Shown: positions 46,101-56,058 of the stretch, piece after piece
Position numbering within the stretch: the first letter of the stretch is position 1
Layout: each line of letters starts with the position of its first letter
NCBI GenBank assembly: GCA_001247695.2
Contig: LGRX02035214.1
Span: 1 to 64,000 of the forward strand
Source: Cymbomonas tetramitiformis
Taxonomy: Eukaryota; Chlorophyta; Pyramimonadophyceae; Pyramimonadales; Pyramimonadaceae
Direction: 5' to 3'
Length of the DNA stretch: 64,000 bases
Translations under genes and position numbers: made by a program
Notes under the pieces: generated by a model
The model's input: only the letters and a program-made list of their open reading frames with translations
The model's database searches: none
Told to the model about the DNA's origin: nothing

Positions 46101-49100
46101 CCCACCGGTCTCCGAGGATGCCGCGTCGCAGTCGCCGGTCTCCGAGGATGCCGCGCCGCAGTCGCCGGTCTCCGAGGATGCCGCGCCGCAGTCGCCGGTC
46201 TCCGAGGATGCCGCGTCGCAGTCGCCGGTCTCCGAGGATGCCGCAGTCGCCGGTCTCCAGGATGCCGCGTTGCAGTCGCCGGTCTCCAAGGATGCCGCGC
46301 CGCAGTCGCCGGTCTCCGAGGATGCCGCGTTGCAGTCGCCGGTCTCCGAGGATGCCGCGTTGCAGTCGCCGGTCTCCGAGGATGCCGCGTCGCAGTCGCC
46401 GGTCTCCGAGGATGCCGCGCCGCAGTCGCCGGTCTCCGAGGATGCCGCGTCGCAGTCGCCGGTCTCCGAGGATGCCGCGTTGCAGTCGCCGGTCTCCGAG
46501 GATGCCGCGTTGCAGTCGCCGGTCTCCGAGGATGCCGCGCCGCAGTCGCCGGTCTCCGAGGATGCCGCGCCGCAGTCGTTGCGGATCATCTCTAAAGTTG
46601 TGCTAACGCCTGCACTAATCCATTGCGGTGATTACATGCGCTGCTAAGGGAGATGCCACGTCTTGCACTAGCTTGAGCGTGGCACCGTAGTGCCCGTGGC
46701 ATGACGCAGGTACAATCATACCTGAAAGATGATACTCCTGATGACACCCCTGATGACAGCACTACGGTTCTTGTTGCGTTGCCCCGAAAAGAGCTGAAAG
46801 CTGTGGGACGGGTCGGGAGGGAGGGCGGGAGGCGGGGAAGCGGCAGGTGGGGGAACTTGCCGATGGCGGAGTTCTTGAATGGGCACATGTTCTTCACGAG
46901 GCGCGTGCAGGAGTACTCCGGCATCAAGCCCATTGCCGTGCATCTGACCTATCAGTTTGGTGACACGGCTGACTATGTCTACGGTGCGTGTGCCTCGCCA
47001 TCACCCAATTCGCCTCTAGGCCCACCACCAATGGCATGGAACGTAGCAGCAAGCACGTACACCTTTCAGGCGCCAAGGGGCTGGTACTGCCTCCCAGTCT
47101 ATACCAAGAGGGGCGCCACTTCCCCACCCGAGAAACAGCCGCCTGCTCCGGGTCCCTACTATACCGCTGTGCCACGAGCAGCGCCGCTTTCTCCCTGCAG
47201 GGACTAGGTCCCGCTGTTGGACATGGTGCACGCGCCGCACTGTTTGAGCCGCACTCGCTCTTGTTGCACTGATGAAGTGTCAGGGAGACCTGAGGGGGCT
47301 GAGGTGCTTGATGACCTGAACGGGTTACACAATTATTTATTCCCGGTGCGTAACTCTGCGAAGCTCTCGTGTGAACATAAAAGAAGGCAGCTGAGGCCTC
47401 TGCCGCTCCACTGGCTTTCTCATTCACATGTCCGTCGGTATGATTCCTCTTGGATCCGACGTACCAACACGAGCCCTTCAGTCGTCAATCAGGGCTCAGC
47501 TTTGGATAAGCGCCGATATTTTTCGAAGCCCGCTGAAACTCCGTGGACTGCAAGTCAAACCGAATGATATCCGATGCCCCGCGGGGGGGGGGTCTTGCTT
47601 CAATGCGATTCGCTACTGCATAACAAAGAGAAGGAAGCGGGAGTCTCTTTGGCCTCGCGAGAAGTCTTGCTTCAATGGATTAGCTACTGCATATAAAGGA
47701 GAAGGAAGGCGAGTCTCTTTGGCCCCGGGAGGAAGTCCTGCTTCAATGTGATTCGCTACTGCATATAAAAGGAAAAGGAAAGGCCCGAGTCTCTTTGGCT
47801 TTCCTTGGGGGGTCTTTGCTTCAATGCGTTAAGCTACTGCATATCAAGAAGGAAAGGAAAGGCGAGTCTCTTTGGCCCTAGTGAGGGTCTTGCTTCAATG
47901 TGATGCAGCTACTGCATACAAAGAGAGAAGGAAGAGAGCGAGTCTCTTTGGCTTCGCGGGGGACATACTTGCTTCAATGCGATTCGCTACTGCATGTAAG
48001 GAGAAGGAAGAGCGAGGCATCTCTTTGGCCTCGCGAGAGGTCTTGCTTCAATGCGGTCGCTACTGCATACAAGGAGAAGGAAGCGAGTCTCTTTGGCCTC
48101 GCGGGGCGTCTTGCTTCCATGCGATTACAGCACTGCATATAAAGGAGAAGGAAGGCTGAGTCTCTTTGGCCTCGCGCAGAAGTCTTGCTTCAATGCGTTA
48201 AGCTGCATATGGAAGAAGAGAGGCGAGTCTCTTTGGCCTCGCGGAGGGAAGTCCCTGCCTCCAATGTGATTCGCTACTGCATGTCAAGGGAGAAGGAGAG
48301 GCGGTCTCTTTGGCTTCGCGGGGGGGGTCTTGCTTCAATGCGTTAAGCTACTGCATATAAGGAGAAGGAAGGCGAGTCTCTTTGGCCTCGCGGGGGGAGG
48401 GTGCTTGCTTCAATGCCGATTCGCTACTGCATACCAAAAGGAGAAGAGGAAGGCGAGTCTCTTTGGCCTCGCGGGGCGGATCTTCCATGCGATTAGCTAG
48501 CATAATAAGGAGAAAGGAAGCTGAGTCTCTTTGACCCTCGCGCAGAAGTCTTGCTTCAATGTTAAGCTGCATAGTAAAAAAGGAGAAGGAAGGCGAGTCT
48601 CTTTGGCCTCGCGCAGGGGGGGGTCTTGCTTCAATGCGATTCGCTACTGCATGTAAAGGAGAAGGAAGGCGAGTCTCTTTGGCCCCGCACCTCACTGGGA
48701 TCTGTTTGGTTCTCGGAGACACGTCTTGAGGAGCTCGCATACTCTCCCACGTGGCAGGGAAGAGGCAAAGGCTGCGCGAGATGGGGATGTGGCTGATGGA
48801 GGAGGAGGAGTACTTCACGGAAGGCACTTTCCTGACCGTGGTGGACGAGCATGACGGCATCGAACCCATCATTCATCCCTATGCCAAGACGTGAGCTCCC
48901 CAGCACGCGCAAACAGGGCGTGCTGAATCCTGTATCCCCGGAGTGGGTGTATAGCAGGCAGCTACTTAGATTCCTGAGGTGCGGGCATGCCATTGGCAGG
49001 TCGGTGTCCCTTGGTACATCACTCAAGAAGGCACGACAGGCTGTGGGGAGAGACACTGATGTGAAGCCCAAATATGATGACAGGCTGCGGGGGAGGTCAG

Positions 49101-52100
49101 GCGGGTGTGGAGCTTGAATATGATGATACACCGTTGGGAGGCAGGCTGATGTGACACCCGTATATGATCACAGGGCGGCTCTGTTGGCATGCCTCGTGCA
49201 ACGTGGTGTGAGCTGGGCGGCTTTGCGGGAAACTTGTGGTGGAGGGCGGTTGAGGAGGGGTGCTTGCATGGGAGTTGTATGCTGCAGCGCTGCGTTCTGT
49301 AAGGAGACCGACATGGTCAAGGATAAGTGCTGGCATCCGGAGACCTTGACCGCGGCGGATCGCAAAGAAAGGGGAGTTCCGTTTCGCGACCCGGCGTCCT
49401 TGATGGACCCTTGCAAGCCCCATCTCGAGGTAGGCGCACACGGGGGGGCGCCCACCGCACTGCGCTCCGAAAACTTGAGGGGTCATCCGCCATAGCAGTT
49501 GCATCCCGTCAAGTCCGCACTCCCCGGCTGCAGGTAGAGTTGAGGCGGGATTGTTGGGTAAGCGGGCATCCTGAGACGTGGGGATCGCATCCATGGAGAG
49601 GGCAAGCTCGCTCCGGTAGTGACACTGCCCGTCAGCTTCAAACTCGGTGCATTCACTGGGCGCTCATTTTGCCCGAGAAGTGTCAAATCTTTTAACCTGC
49701 AGAAAAGGCATTGTGACAAGTGATCCATGAGGGCCGGGCACGGTGGCCTCCGACCGGCGAGTGGGGGCTTAGGTTCTTGCGAGCGCTGAGTGGAGGCCGG
49801 CAGAGGCGCTCAAAGAGAGCCGACATCCCGTTTCGAGAAGGGGATGGTTGATAAGTCAATTTAAAGAAATGAAGGCAGGCGAGGAGCGGGTAGGTGCAAG
49901 AGGATAATTCACGTTTTGGTAGGCTTGACGCGGACATTCAGGTGTAGCAAGGAGGTTTTTTGTTGGCCAGGTGCAAGGGTGGATGCGCGGGGTGCTCCGT
50001 AACGCCCTGGTGCTGCACAAGAAGTCGGCGCGCGTCCTCATCCTGCCGCAGCTCAAATGCTATTGTGAACGGTGGCGCACTCCTCCATGCCAACCCATGT
50101 TGTCGCCATGATCTAGATGCACGCGCAAAACTCACCCCCATTCCTCTCCTAGCTCTAGCCCTTTCCACACAGGATAGTGACTAGAGCGTACACACACCTA
50201 CGCTACCGCCAGGGTGCAGGCTGCTCGAGCTGTGTTCTTAGGGCGCCCCCACTGTGGCGCGGTCGTGTTCCCATCGCTTGATGGCTGCCCTCCCGAGCGT
50301 TGTCAGATCAGATCAGTCAATTTCAATCCAGATTGGGCGTAGGCAAGTGAATTTTTTGTGTAGTTTGGGCGACAAACTGAAACAGGATCCAGATTGGGCG
50401 TAGACTTACAAGGCTAGACGATCTCAAAATCTCCACTAGCCCAACGTGACTAGTCGGGGGAATCAGGGAAACGAACGGTCGATCTGTTGAATGCATGGTG
50501 CTGGTGTCGCCACTCGCGACGTCGCGCCGTGACCTCGTGAGTCGGGTTGACGAGTGACGATTCGGTTACGATGACACTATTCAGACTCGCGACACGTTCG
50601 ACGTTGACGATCCGTTTTCGTTTTATACAATGAGACGTCGTGAACTCGTGATTCGTTTCCCGATTCCTTTCTTCGCTTCGCTCATCTGAGTGACAAATGA
50701 CGTGGCATATCGTGATGTGACACACGTGCGCCGATCACAACGGCGGTTTGATTAACTTGATCGACTCAGTAAGTAAGTAAGCAAGTAAGTAATTTGCCCA
50801 GGTTTTTCTTCATAAAGAGCTAGCGTTGTATGTATGTATGTATGTATGTATGTATGTATGTATGCTTATCCTTGGACCGACTCCTTTGGCACACCGTACA
50901 GTCTGCGCCAAAGGCACACAGTTCTTCTCCGAGGCGCTCATGGAACAGGCTATGCACTGAAATGCTGCCAAGGTTGTTACAGTGCTGTAAAATAAATTTG
51001 AAGCTGTGCAAATATGCTTCCACGTTTGGCCCCTCTGGCATACTGCAAGAAATTCATTACAAAAATATCAAAGTGAATAAAGTGTACGTTTCTCTATGCA
51101 AGCAAGATTTCTAGTCCACACGTTCAGGGGAAGCCTTAGGTTTCTTGGGAGGCGGGATAAGAGGAGGTACAGGCTGCGGTGTCAGTAACTCATCGTACAA
51201 CCAATCGGGGAGCTCGTCGTTCCCTTGCTCAGGCTCACTGTCACTGATGACGACATACTCGATCACATCAGGTCCACACTCAGGCTTCGGCGACTTGATC
51301 TTGGGCGACTCGATCTTGGGCGACTCGATCTTGGCCACAAGAGGTTTGACAGGTGGAGGTGGAGAAGTTACAACCGCGGACTCGACGTCAGACTCCACCT
51401 CTGACTCCTCGACGTCAGACTCCTTGGACTTGACAGAAGCCCCTCCTCCAGTTGGCATGCGGGCCCTCTTGACTGTTCTCGCCATCTTGAAAGTAATAAC
51501 AATTATACAAAATAAACAAAAAGATGAAAACAATCTAAGGTGTGGGTCGGGGTGGGTATATGTACCCTTGGGTGCTCTAAAGGAGGGCACGCTTGAAAGT
51601 GGCACGAGGGGGAATTTGTGTGGGAGCCTCTCTACAGGCCGTGTACCACAGTGCAATATGTGTGTGGGGGTTCGGGGTGGGTATATGTACCCTTGGGTGA
51701 CCTAGAGGAGGGCACGCTTGAAAGTGGCACAAGGTGCAATTTCTTCCCAATAATAATATGTGATGCCTAAGCTAAGGTTCTCCACTAGCTAGGCCTTTAG
51801 TTAGAACTGACTAAAGGCCTAGCTAGTGGAGAACCTTAGCTTAGGCATCACATATTATTATTTGGAAGAAATTTCCCCTCGTGCCACTTTCAAGCGTGCC
51901 CTCCTTTAGAGCACCCAAGGGTACATATACCCACCCCGACCCACACCTTAGATTGTTTTCATCTTTTTGTTTATTTTGTATAATTGTTATTACTTTCAAG
52001 ATGGCGAGAACAGTCAAGAGGGCCCGCATGCCAACTGGAGGAGGGGCTTCTGTCAAGTCCAAGGAGTCTGACATCGAGGAGTCTGAGTTGGAGTCTGACG

Positions 52101-54651
52101 TCGAGTCCGCGGTTCAGTCAGAGGTGGAGTCTGAGGTGGAGACCGTGGTTGTAACTTCTCCACCTCCACCTGTCAAACCTCTTGTGGCCAAGATCGAGTC
52201 GCCCAAGATCGAGTCGCCCAAGATCGAGTCGCCCAAGATCAAGTCGCCGAAGCCTGAGTGTGGACCTGATGTGATCGAGTATGTCGTCATCAGTGACAGT
52301 GAGCCTGAGCAAGGGAACGACGAGCTCCCCGATTGGTTGTACGATGAGTTACTGACACCGCAACCTGTACCTCCCCTTATCCCGCCTCCCAAGAAACCTA
52401 AGGCTTCCCCTGAACGTGTGGACTAGAAATCTTGCTTGCATAGAGAAACGTACACTTTATTCACTTTGATATTTTTGTAATGATTTTCTTGCAGTATGCC
52501 AGAGGGGCCAAACGTGGAAGCATATTTGCACAGCTTCAAATTTATTTTACAGCACTGTAACAACCTTGGCAGCATTTCAGTGCATAGCCTGTTCCATGAG
52601 CGCCTCGGAGAAGAACTGTGTGCCTTTGGCGCAAAAGACGCTGCACTATGTACCCACGCACGACCAGAAGGCGAATCCCAGATTTCGGAACTTAGGAGCC
52701 CATTGAAAGAGGTTGATACAAGCATCTTCGGCTGAGATCTGAGCTACAACTGCTCACTCACAACCTTTTTGTAGTATTAGAAGTGGTCGAATCTTTAGCA
52801 TTCATATGTTGACCGACAATGAGTGCGCTTGCGCCATGGACCCAGAGCAGCAAGTTTAAGGAAAGCTAATCCGTGGCGGCGAAAAAAAGTCCGCTTCCCA
52901 GCAGGTATCTAGCGCTAGGACAGAGCGTCGGAGGAGGCGGTGTGCACCTGAGCTGCCAGTGGTGAAGGAACGAAGATGTTATCCAGTCATGTGCCCTTGC
53001 GGTCCTCATGCCATACCACGTGCAGGCTCGATGCCCTTCCCACGTCATTCTAAGTCGGCTGGGGGGCACGGGGAGAGCAGCCATTGGTTCATATTGGAGG
53101 ATGGGCGGATCCCGGCGGGCCCTATTCAGATGCCCATGCCGTACGAGTGCCCAATGGACCACATCTTTGAGCCGGCCGATTGGTTTAGAAACGGAATTGA
53201 ATTCCGCGAGCCTGGTACGTCCCCGCGGCATCGGCGCTCTCCCTGCATGCCCGGTCCACCACGCCCATCCCTCACCACGTCGTGCTATGTTGACCAAGAA
53301 TTACACGTGGAGAAAACATGAGGTTGCGTGAGGTTGGAGGGTGCGACGGACGCGCGGGCGGGCGGCTGTTGGGGGCGGCATTGGGTGCACAGGGTTCTTG
53401 AGAGACCACCGGGTGCCAGAGGCGATTACGGGTTCTAAAGTCCGGGTGTTGCTGGACCTACCCCACGGAAGCAGTCCGGTGTTCTCCACGGACCTCTTGC
53501 ACCTTGCCAACCAGTCCACCTTCGATCAGGTTCTAGATGCCTTGGATGCGCATCGCATGCAGCACGGCCACCGTCGGGTTGTAGAGGTGGTTGCGCCTCT
53601 CTCCACCCGTCCATCTCTCTCACTCTCTTTGCATCTGCATTTGAAGTTTTTTAGGGTGTGCCGATGTTTGCACAATGATACGGGGGGGCGCTGGTGCTTT
53701 CACGATGCTACGGTGGTATTCTGATTGTCGTAAATTGATATGACGATGTGTTGATATTTGCACAAAGGTACGGTTGTGTGCCGATGTTTGTTGGATGATG
53801 TGTAGATGTTTGCACAAGGATACGGTGGTGTGCTGACATTTGCATATTGATATGGTGGTGTGCTGATATTTGCCCATTGATACGGTGGTGCTCCGATGTT
53901 TGCACACGAGTGTTGGCTTGATTTCATTAAGTGCTTGCATGCAACATTGTATCCCTTCGCGCAAATTGCTTTATAATTTCCCTTTGTGGATATTTGCAAC
54001 TCTGTTTATCTCCTTCGAAAAACCGAAATTGACAGCTGCGAGATGTCGGATATCGGAGCAGTTGCTCGGCATTGCCACGTGTCATCATGCAACATTTATA
54101 GTAAGATATCAACATCTCACTTTGGTAAACATATCTAGCGGCTGGGCTTACAAGATGATCTTCTAAGCCATGTCAAACCACGAAGACGTTATAATAATGC
54201 ATTGACGACGGGATTTTTTGCACCGATCGAGGGGCGCATCGCAGAGCCTCCATCCCAGTTGACGGTCGCCTGGGAAGCAGAGTGACAGCTCCCTGCTTGC
54301 CTGATAGTGAGTAGTATGCCACGAACCGTCCGCAGCAAGCCTGTATGCGTGTGTGTTATGGAGGGGAGAGGGGAGTGGTGACGACAGATTAAGGCGGTTC
54401 ATCTGCGGGACCACGTCTCCACATGCCTTTCTACAAGCCAGTCCGATGTGGACCAGTTCAACATGTTGGCCGCCAAGATTCTTGGTGGATGGCTGGTGGA
54501 GTTTTGTAGCCGGGACCGCAACTATCTGATTGCAGAGGTGGCCCCACCTCTGGAGGCACAAGGCAAGGATGTAAAAAATGGTTGGAACTGCTCGTATCCA
54601 GGTACATATGTACTCACAATCCATCGCAGCCAAAGTTCAAGAGAGAGATAG
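40136..54651 (+). CDS. GT77-like glycosyltransferase (arabinosyltransferase family), about 13 exons
   Basis: Exons: 40136-40488, 41033-41227, 42947-43010, 43220-43254, 43531-43765, 43943-44115, 46847-46983, 48758-48890, 49288-49429, 49971-about 50071, 52960-53214, 53393-53586, 54442-54601 (or read on to TAG 54651). Every junction except 10/11 is phase-consistent. Exon 1 begins MAKQSW with a hydrophobic segment GGCLLSLMLAHFAL, a type II signal anchor for the Golgi. Family landmarks in order: MLTFGSSAVSDFILNW, AAMDEELLELCRSKGIPSF, AAFKKMGAVKARLLQ, the split DxD region FISDADVVWKGDPW, FNTGMLFLRAS, DQAEFNRIL, FLNGHMFF, KPIAVHLTYQF, KRQRLREMGMW, LRNALVL and LILPQLKCYCERW, YECPMDHIFEPADWF, FREPGFLRDHRVPEAI. 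GT77 enzymes add sugars, often arabinose on hydroxyproline-rich glycoproteins. The exon 10/11 phase does not match, so an exon may be missing or the gene is damaged by the foldback there. Confidence 0.85.
40489..41032. other. Intron 1 of the GT77-like gene
   Basis: GT at 40489, AG at 41032. Contains a two-copy 60-bp duplication (GTGCTCCCC..CTCTATGACAGGACTC at about 40555 and 40600). The split Trp codon (TG|G) at the junction supports the splice. Confidence 0.7.
41578..42408. repeat. 60-bp minisatellite (about 14 copies) in intron 2
   Basis: Unit GCCGTTGATGTTTAGCATCTTGCAG plus GTGGCATGTGAA..CCTAAGGTGCTTTGA. One unit (about 42118-42163) has lost about 15 bp. The array is open on the minus strand as a 20-residue repeat, which follows from 60 being a multiple of three. 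Confidence 0.96.
44230..44880. repeat. Irregular 40-85-bp repeat array in intron 6
   Basis: Recurring modules GAGATTGAGCTTCCAGCACTTCTGTCAGTCGC, GTGGTTCCCCTGA and GCTGGCAGCTGAAGATTGAG in variable order, about a dozen copies of the first. Confidence 0.93.
45541..45870. repeat. About 42-bp minisatellite (8 copies) in intron 6
   Basis: Unit GGTCCGTCGATGGATGCAGGGTAATCTCACGGATGCGATGT, with GGTTGCAG and AGGATAATCCC variants. Second array in the same intron. Confidence 0.94.
46098..46580. repeat. 30-bp minisatellite (16 copies) in intron 6
   Basis: Unit GCCGGTCTCCGAGGATGCCGCGTCGCAGTC, alternating CGTCG, CGCCG and CGTTG in the variable position; one unit is shortened near 46245. The array is stop-free in several frames on both strands because 30 is a multiple of three. 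Third array in the same intron. Confidence 0.97.
46984..47569. other. First part of intron 7 of the GT77-like gene
   Basis: No repeat array and no recognised gene; GC-rich. It leads into the minisatellite that fills the rest of the intron. Confidence 0.5.
47570..48690. repeat. About 75-85-bp repeat array (about 14 copies) in intron 7
   Basis: Unit GCGAGTCTCTTTGGCCTCGCGGG..TCTTGCTTCAATGCGATTCGCTACTGCATATAAAGGAGAAGGAAG with many small indels in G and A runs. It contains a TATAAA word in several copies. Confidence 0.94.
50072..50903. other. Left part of intron 10 of the GT77-like gene
   Basis: No gene recognised. Contains ATCCAGATTGGGCGTAG twice (about 50328 and 50389), a TAAGTAAGTAAG run near 50772 and a (TATG)n microsatellite at about 50827-50865 directly before the foldback. 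An undetected exon could explain the phase clash between exons 10 and 11. Confidence 0.45.
51111..51485 (-). CDS. Acidic Ser/Glu/Pro-rich small protein, left copy
   Basis: ATG at 51485 in a good context (AAGATGGCG), 124 aa, stop TAG. Starts MARTVKRARMPTGGG, then alternating acidic SDVEESEVES, Pro-rich VTSPPPPVKP, repeats of KIESP, then the acidic end SDSEPEQGNDELPDWLYDEL and a basic tail. Nuclear targeting by the basic start is plausible. No family recognised. A spliced 3' part may follow (acceptor-like TTCTTGCAG before MPEGPNVEAY, read on the same strand). Confidence 0.6.
   Translation of the reverse strand: MARTVKRARMPTGGGASVKSKESDVEESEVESDVESAVVTSPPPPVKPLVAKIESPKIESPKIKSPKPECGPDVIEYVVISDSEPEQGNDELPDWLYDELLTPQPVPPLIPPPKKPKASPERVD
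52001..52426 (+). CDS. Acidic Ser/Glu/Pro-rich small protein, right copy
   Basis: ATG at 52001, 141 aa. Same protein as the inverted copy but 17 residues longer: extra acidic VQSEVESEVET and one more KIESP unit. A substantial intact ORF in both arms, with changes that keep the frame, suggests it was coding when duplicated. Confidence 0.62.
   Translation: MARTVKRARMPTGGGASVKSKESDIEESELESDVESAVQSEVESEVETVVVTSPPPPVKPLVAKIESPKIESPKIESPKIKSPKPECGPDVIEYVVISDSEPEQGNDELPDWLYDELLTPQPVPPLIPPPKKPKASPERVD
52496..52735 (+). CDS. Possible second exon or ORF in the right foldback arm
   Basis: Follows an acceptor-like TTTTCTTGCAG. One frame starts MPEGPNVEAYLHSF; another frame over the same DNA, reached by splicing from a GT in the last codons of the acidic ORF, reads through TLHYVPTHDQKANPRFRNLG, which looks protein-like. 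I cannot decide which is used. The last 100 bp lie outside the mirrored arm, so only the right copy could encode that end. Confidence 0.3.
   Translation: MPEGPNVEAYLHSFKFILQHCNNLGSISVHSLFHERLGEELCAFGAKDAALCTHARPEGESQISELRSPLKEVDTSIFG
53650..53915. repeat. Degenerate 28-32-bp repeat in intron 12
   Basis: Variants of GATGTTTGCACAAGGATACGGTGGTGTGCT, about eight copies, diverged. Confidence 0.82.
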
Positions 54652-55479
54652 AGAGAGACTCGTTGTGGTATATTTGCGCTTGCCTTGGGAGTGCATGAGA
54701 GGAGGATGGTGTGGAGGTGCATATTATTAACAGGCAAATGGCCAGTCACTTCCAATCCAGTGAGATGGAATAAGGATATCACGGAGGCGAATCGGTTGGC
54801 ATGGATTGGCCCACTGCTCAAATTTTGCCCGGCCAACAGCACAGGCTGAGGAGACCACAACAATGTGCAGCCTGTAGCGCTAATTGATATGCGCATTCTC
54901 TTCATTGTCAGATTCTTCACTCCTCCGTTAACTCGATCCACTACAATCTCTTCATCATGGAGTCAAATGAGTGACAACAACAAATATTATTTTGGGACAA
55001 ACTGTGGTAATGCAAGTATCATATCGCGAGGCTGGTGCCCTCCACAATTTCCATATGGTGTTGGCATGTCGATTTGATAATCTGATGTACACACCGATTC
55101 ATATCATGCGCACACCGATTCATAGCATGCGCACACGCGCACACGCGTGCTCATTGAAAGCAAACCCGTGGCCTATCCAATAGTGGGTTGCATAATTAAC
55201 AAATGATGCCCGAAGCCACTTAGGATTAGTAAGAAATATAGGGATGAGGGTTGAACACACAAGTTAGAACACCTCCGATGTGCCCCCATCAACTGTTCCC
55301 TTGGAAGAGACATCAAATGCCACATCGTGATAGGAAGACGGTTGTTCCCAAAGAGGGGGAGCGCCGGCAAGGTGATTCGATACGGCGCAAAATCCCTATC
55401 TACGTGCGAGGTTCTGCAGCCGAAATACACCAGTGGTATATCGGACTCCGGTTTACGCATTCCCAATGTGCGCTATCTA
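54652..55479. other. Downstream flank of the GT77-like gene
   Basis: No gene recognised. A GAGAGAGATAGAGAGAGA run lies at 54640-54658. ACACCGATTCATA..ATGCGC is duplicated near 55092 and 55113. Confidence 0.4.
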
Positions 55480-56058
55480 TGGTGAGGCGCCGAGTGCAAC
55501 TAAGCCAAGCGTTGACCGGTCAGTCATTACTTAAATATGGCGGGCGTAGACCTCAATTGTTTAATTTTAGGGTCGAAGTTGTCGCTAGACTACAAGAGAG
55601 TCTACAGAGCGGTGCACATAGAGTTTTATGTCAAAAGCCATACTTAGTATAAATGTCAACAACTTTCGCACTTTTGAAGATTTTTGAATTCTGACAAGCC
55701 AGGGTGAGTATATGGAACAAATCGAATCTTTCCACCTTCGAGGTTCTTCAAGATTTGCTGCGGGTCGCTAGTAGATACGGTTACACACCGAACCTCACGA
55801 AATCTGGATAGTCAAAATTTTCGCTTTGAGGCTACAATCGCCCTGGTTTCACAGAATTTGAAATTTATTTAAAGAAAACGGCGAAAGTTATTGGATTCTG
55901 AACGAAATATGGATTTTGGAATGAAACTCTATGTGCGCCGCTCTCGCTGTCGAGCGAAAGCGGGATGCTCGCAATGCTAGGGGCGCGGGACCATTTGCGA
56001 ACTATGTACATTCGTCATGTTGCTGACCGGTAGCTTAATGCCCCCCGACGCCTCACCA
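55480..56058. mobile_element. MITE-like element of about 580 bp with TA flanks
   Basis: Left end TGGTGAGGCG and right end CGCCTCACCA are inverted, each preceded or followed by TA. Inverted similarity continues inward: GCACATAGAGTTTTATG (about 55615) mirrors GAAACTCTATGTGC (about 55925), and GACCGGTCAG mirrors CTGACCGGT. The loop of about 260 bp has no ORF. A TA target duplication suits a Tc1/mariner-type mobilising transposase. Confidence 0.75.

Larger units (their letters stand above)
50904..52633. mobile_element. 1.7-kb foldback carrying two inverted copies of an acidic-protein gene
   Basis: Two nearly identical arms of 830-900 bp meet head to head at about 51805, where TTCTCCACTAGCTAGGCCTTTAGT is mirrored. 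The outer limits are the mirrored GTGTGCCTTTGGCGCA. The left arm is longer because the region upstream of its gene (GGGTGGGTATATGTACCCTTGGGTG) is duplicated (about 51550 and 51676). It lies in intron 10 of the GT77-like gene. Confidence 0.9.

Noticed and set aside
46083..46647. Overlapping repetitive proteins of 150-260 residues on both strands
   Set aside because: All derive from the 30-bp minisatellite, stop-free because of its length and composition.
52496..52735. Formamidopyrimidine-DNA glycosylase start (MPEGP)
   Set aside because: Only the first five residues resemble that family; nothing else of the fold follows in the next 75 residues.
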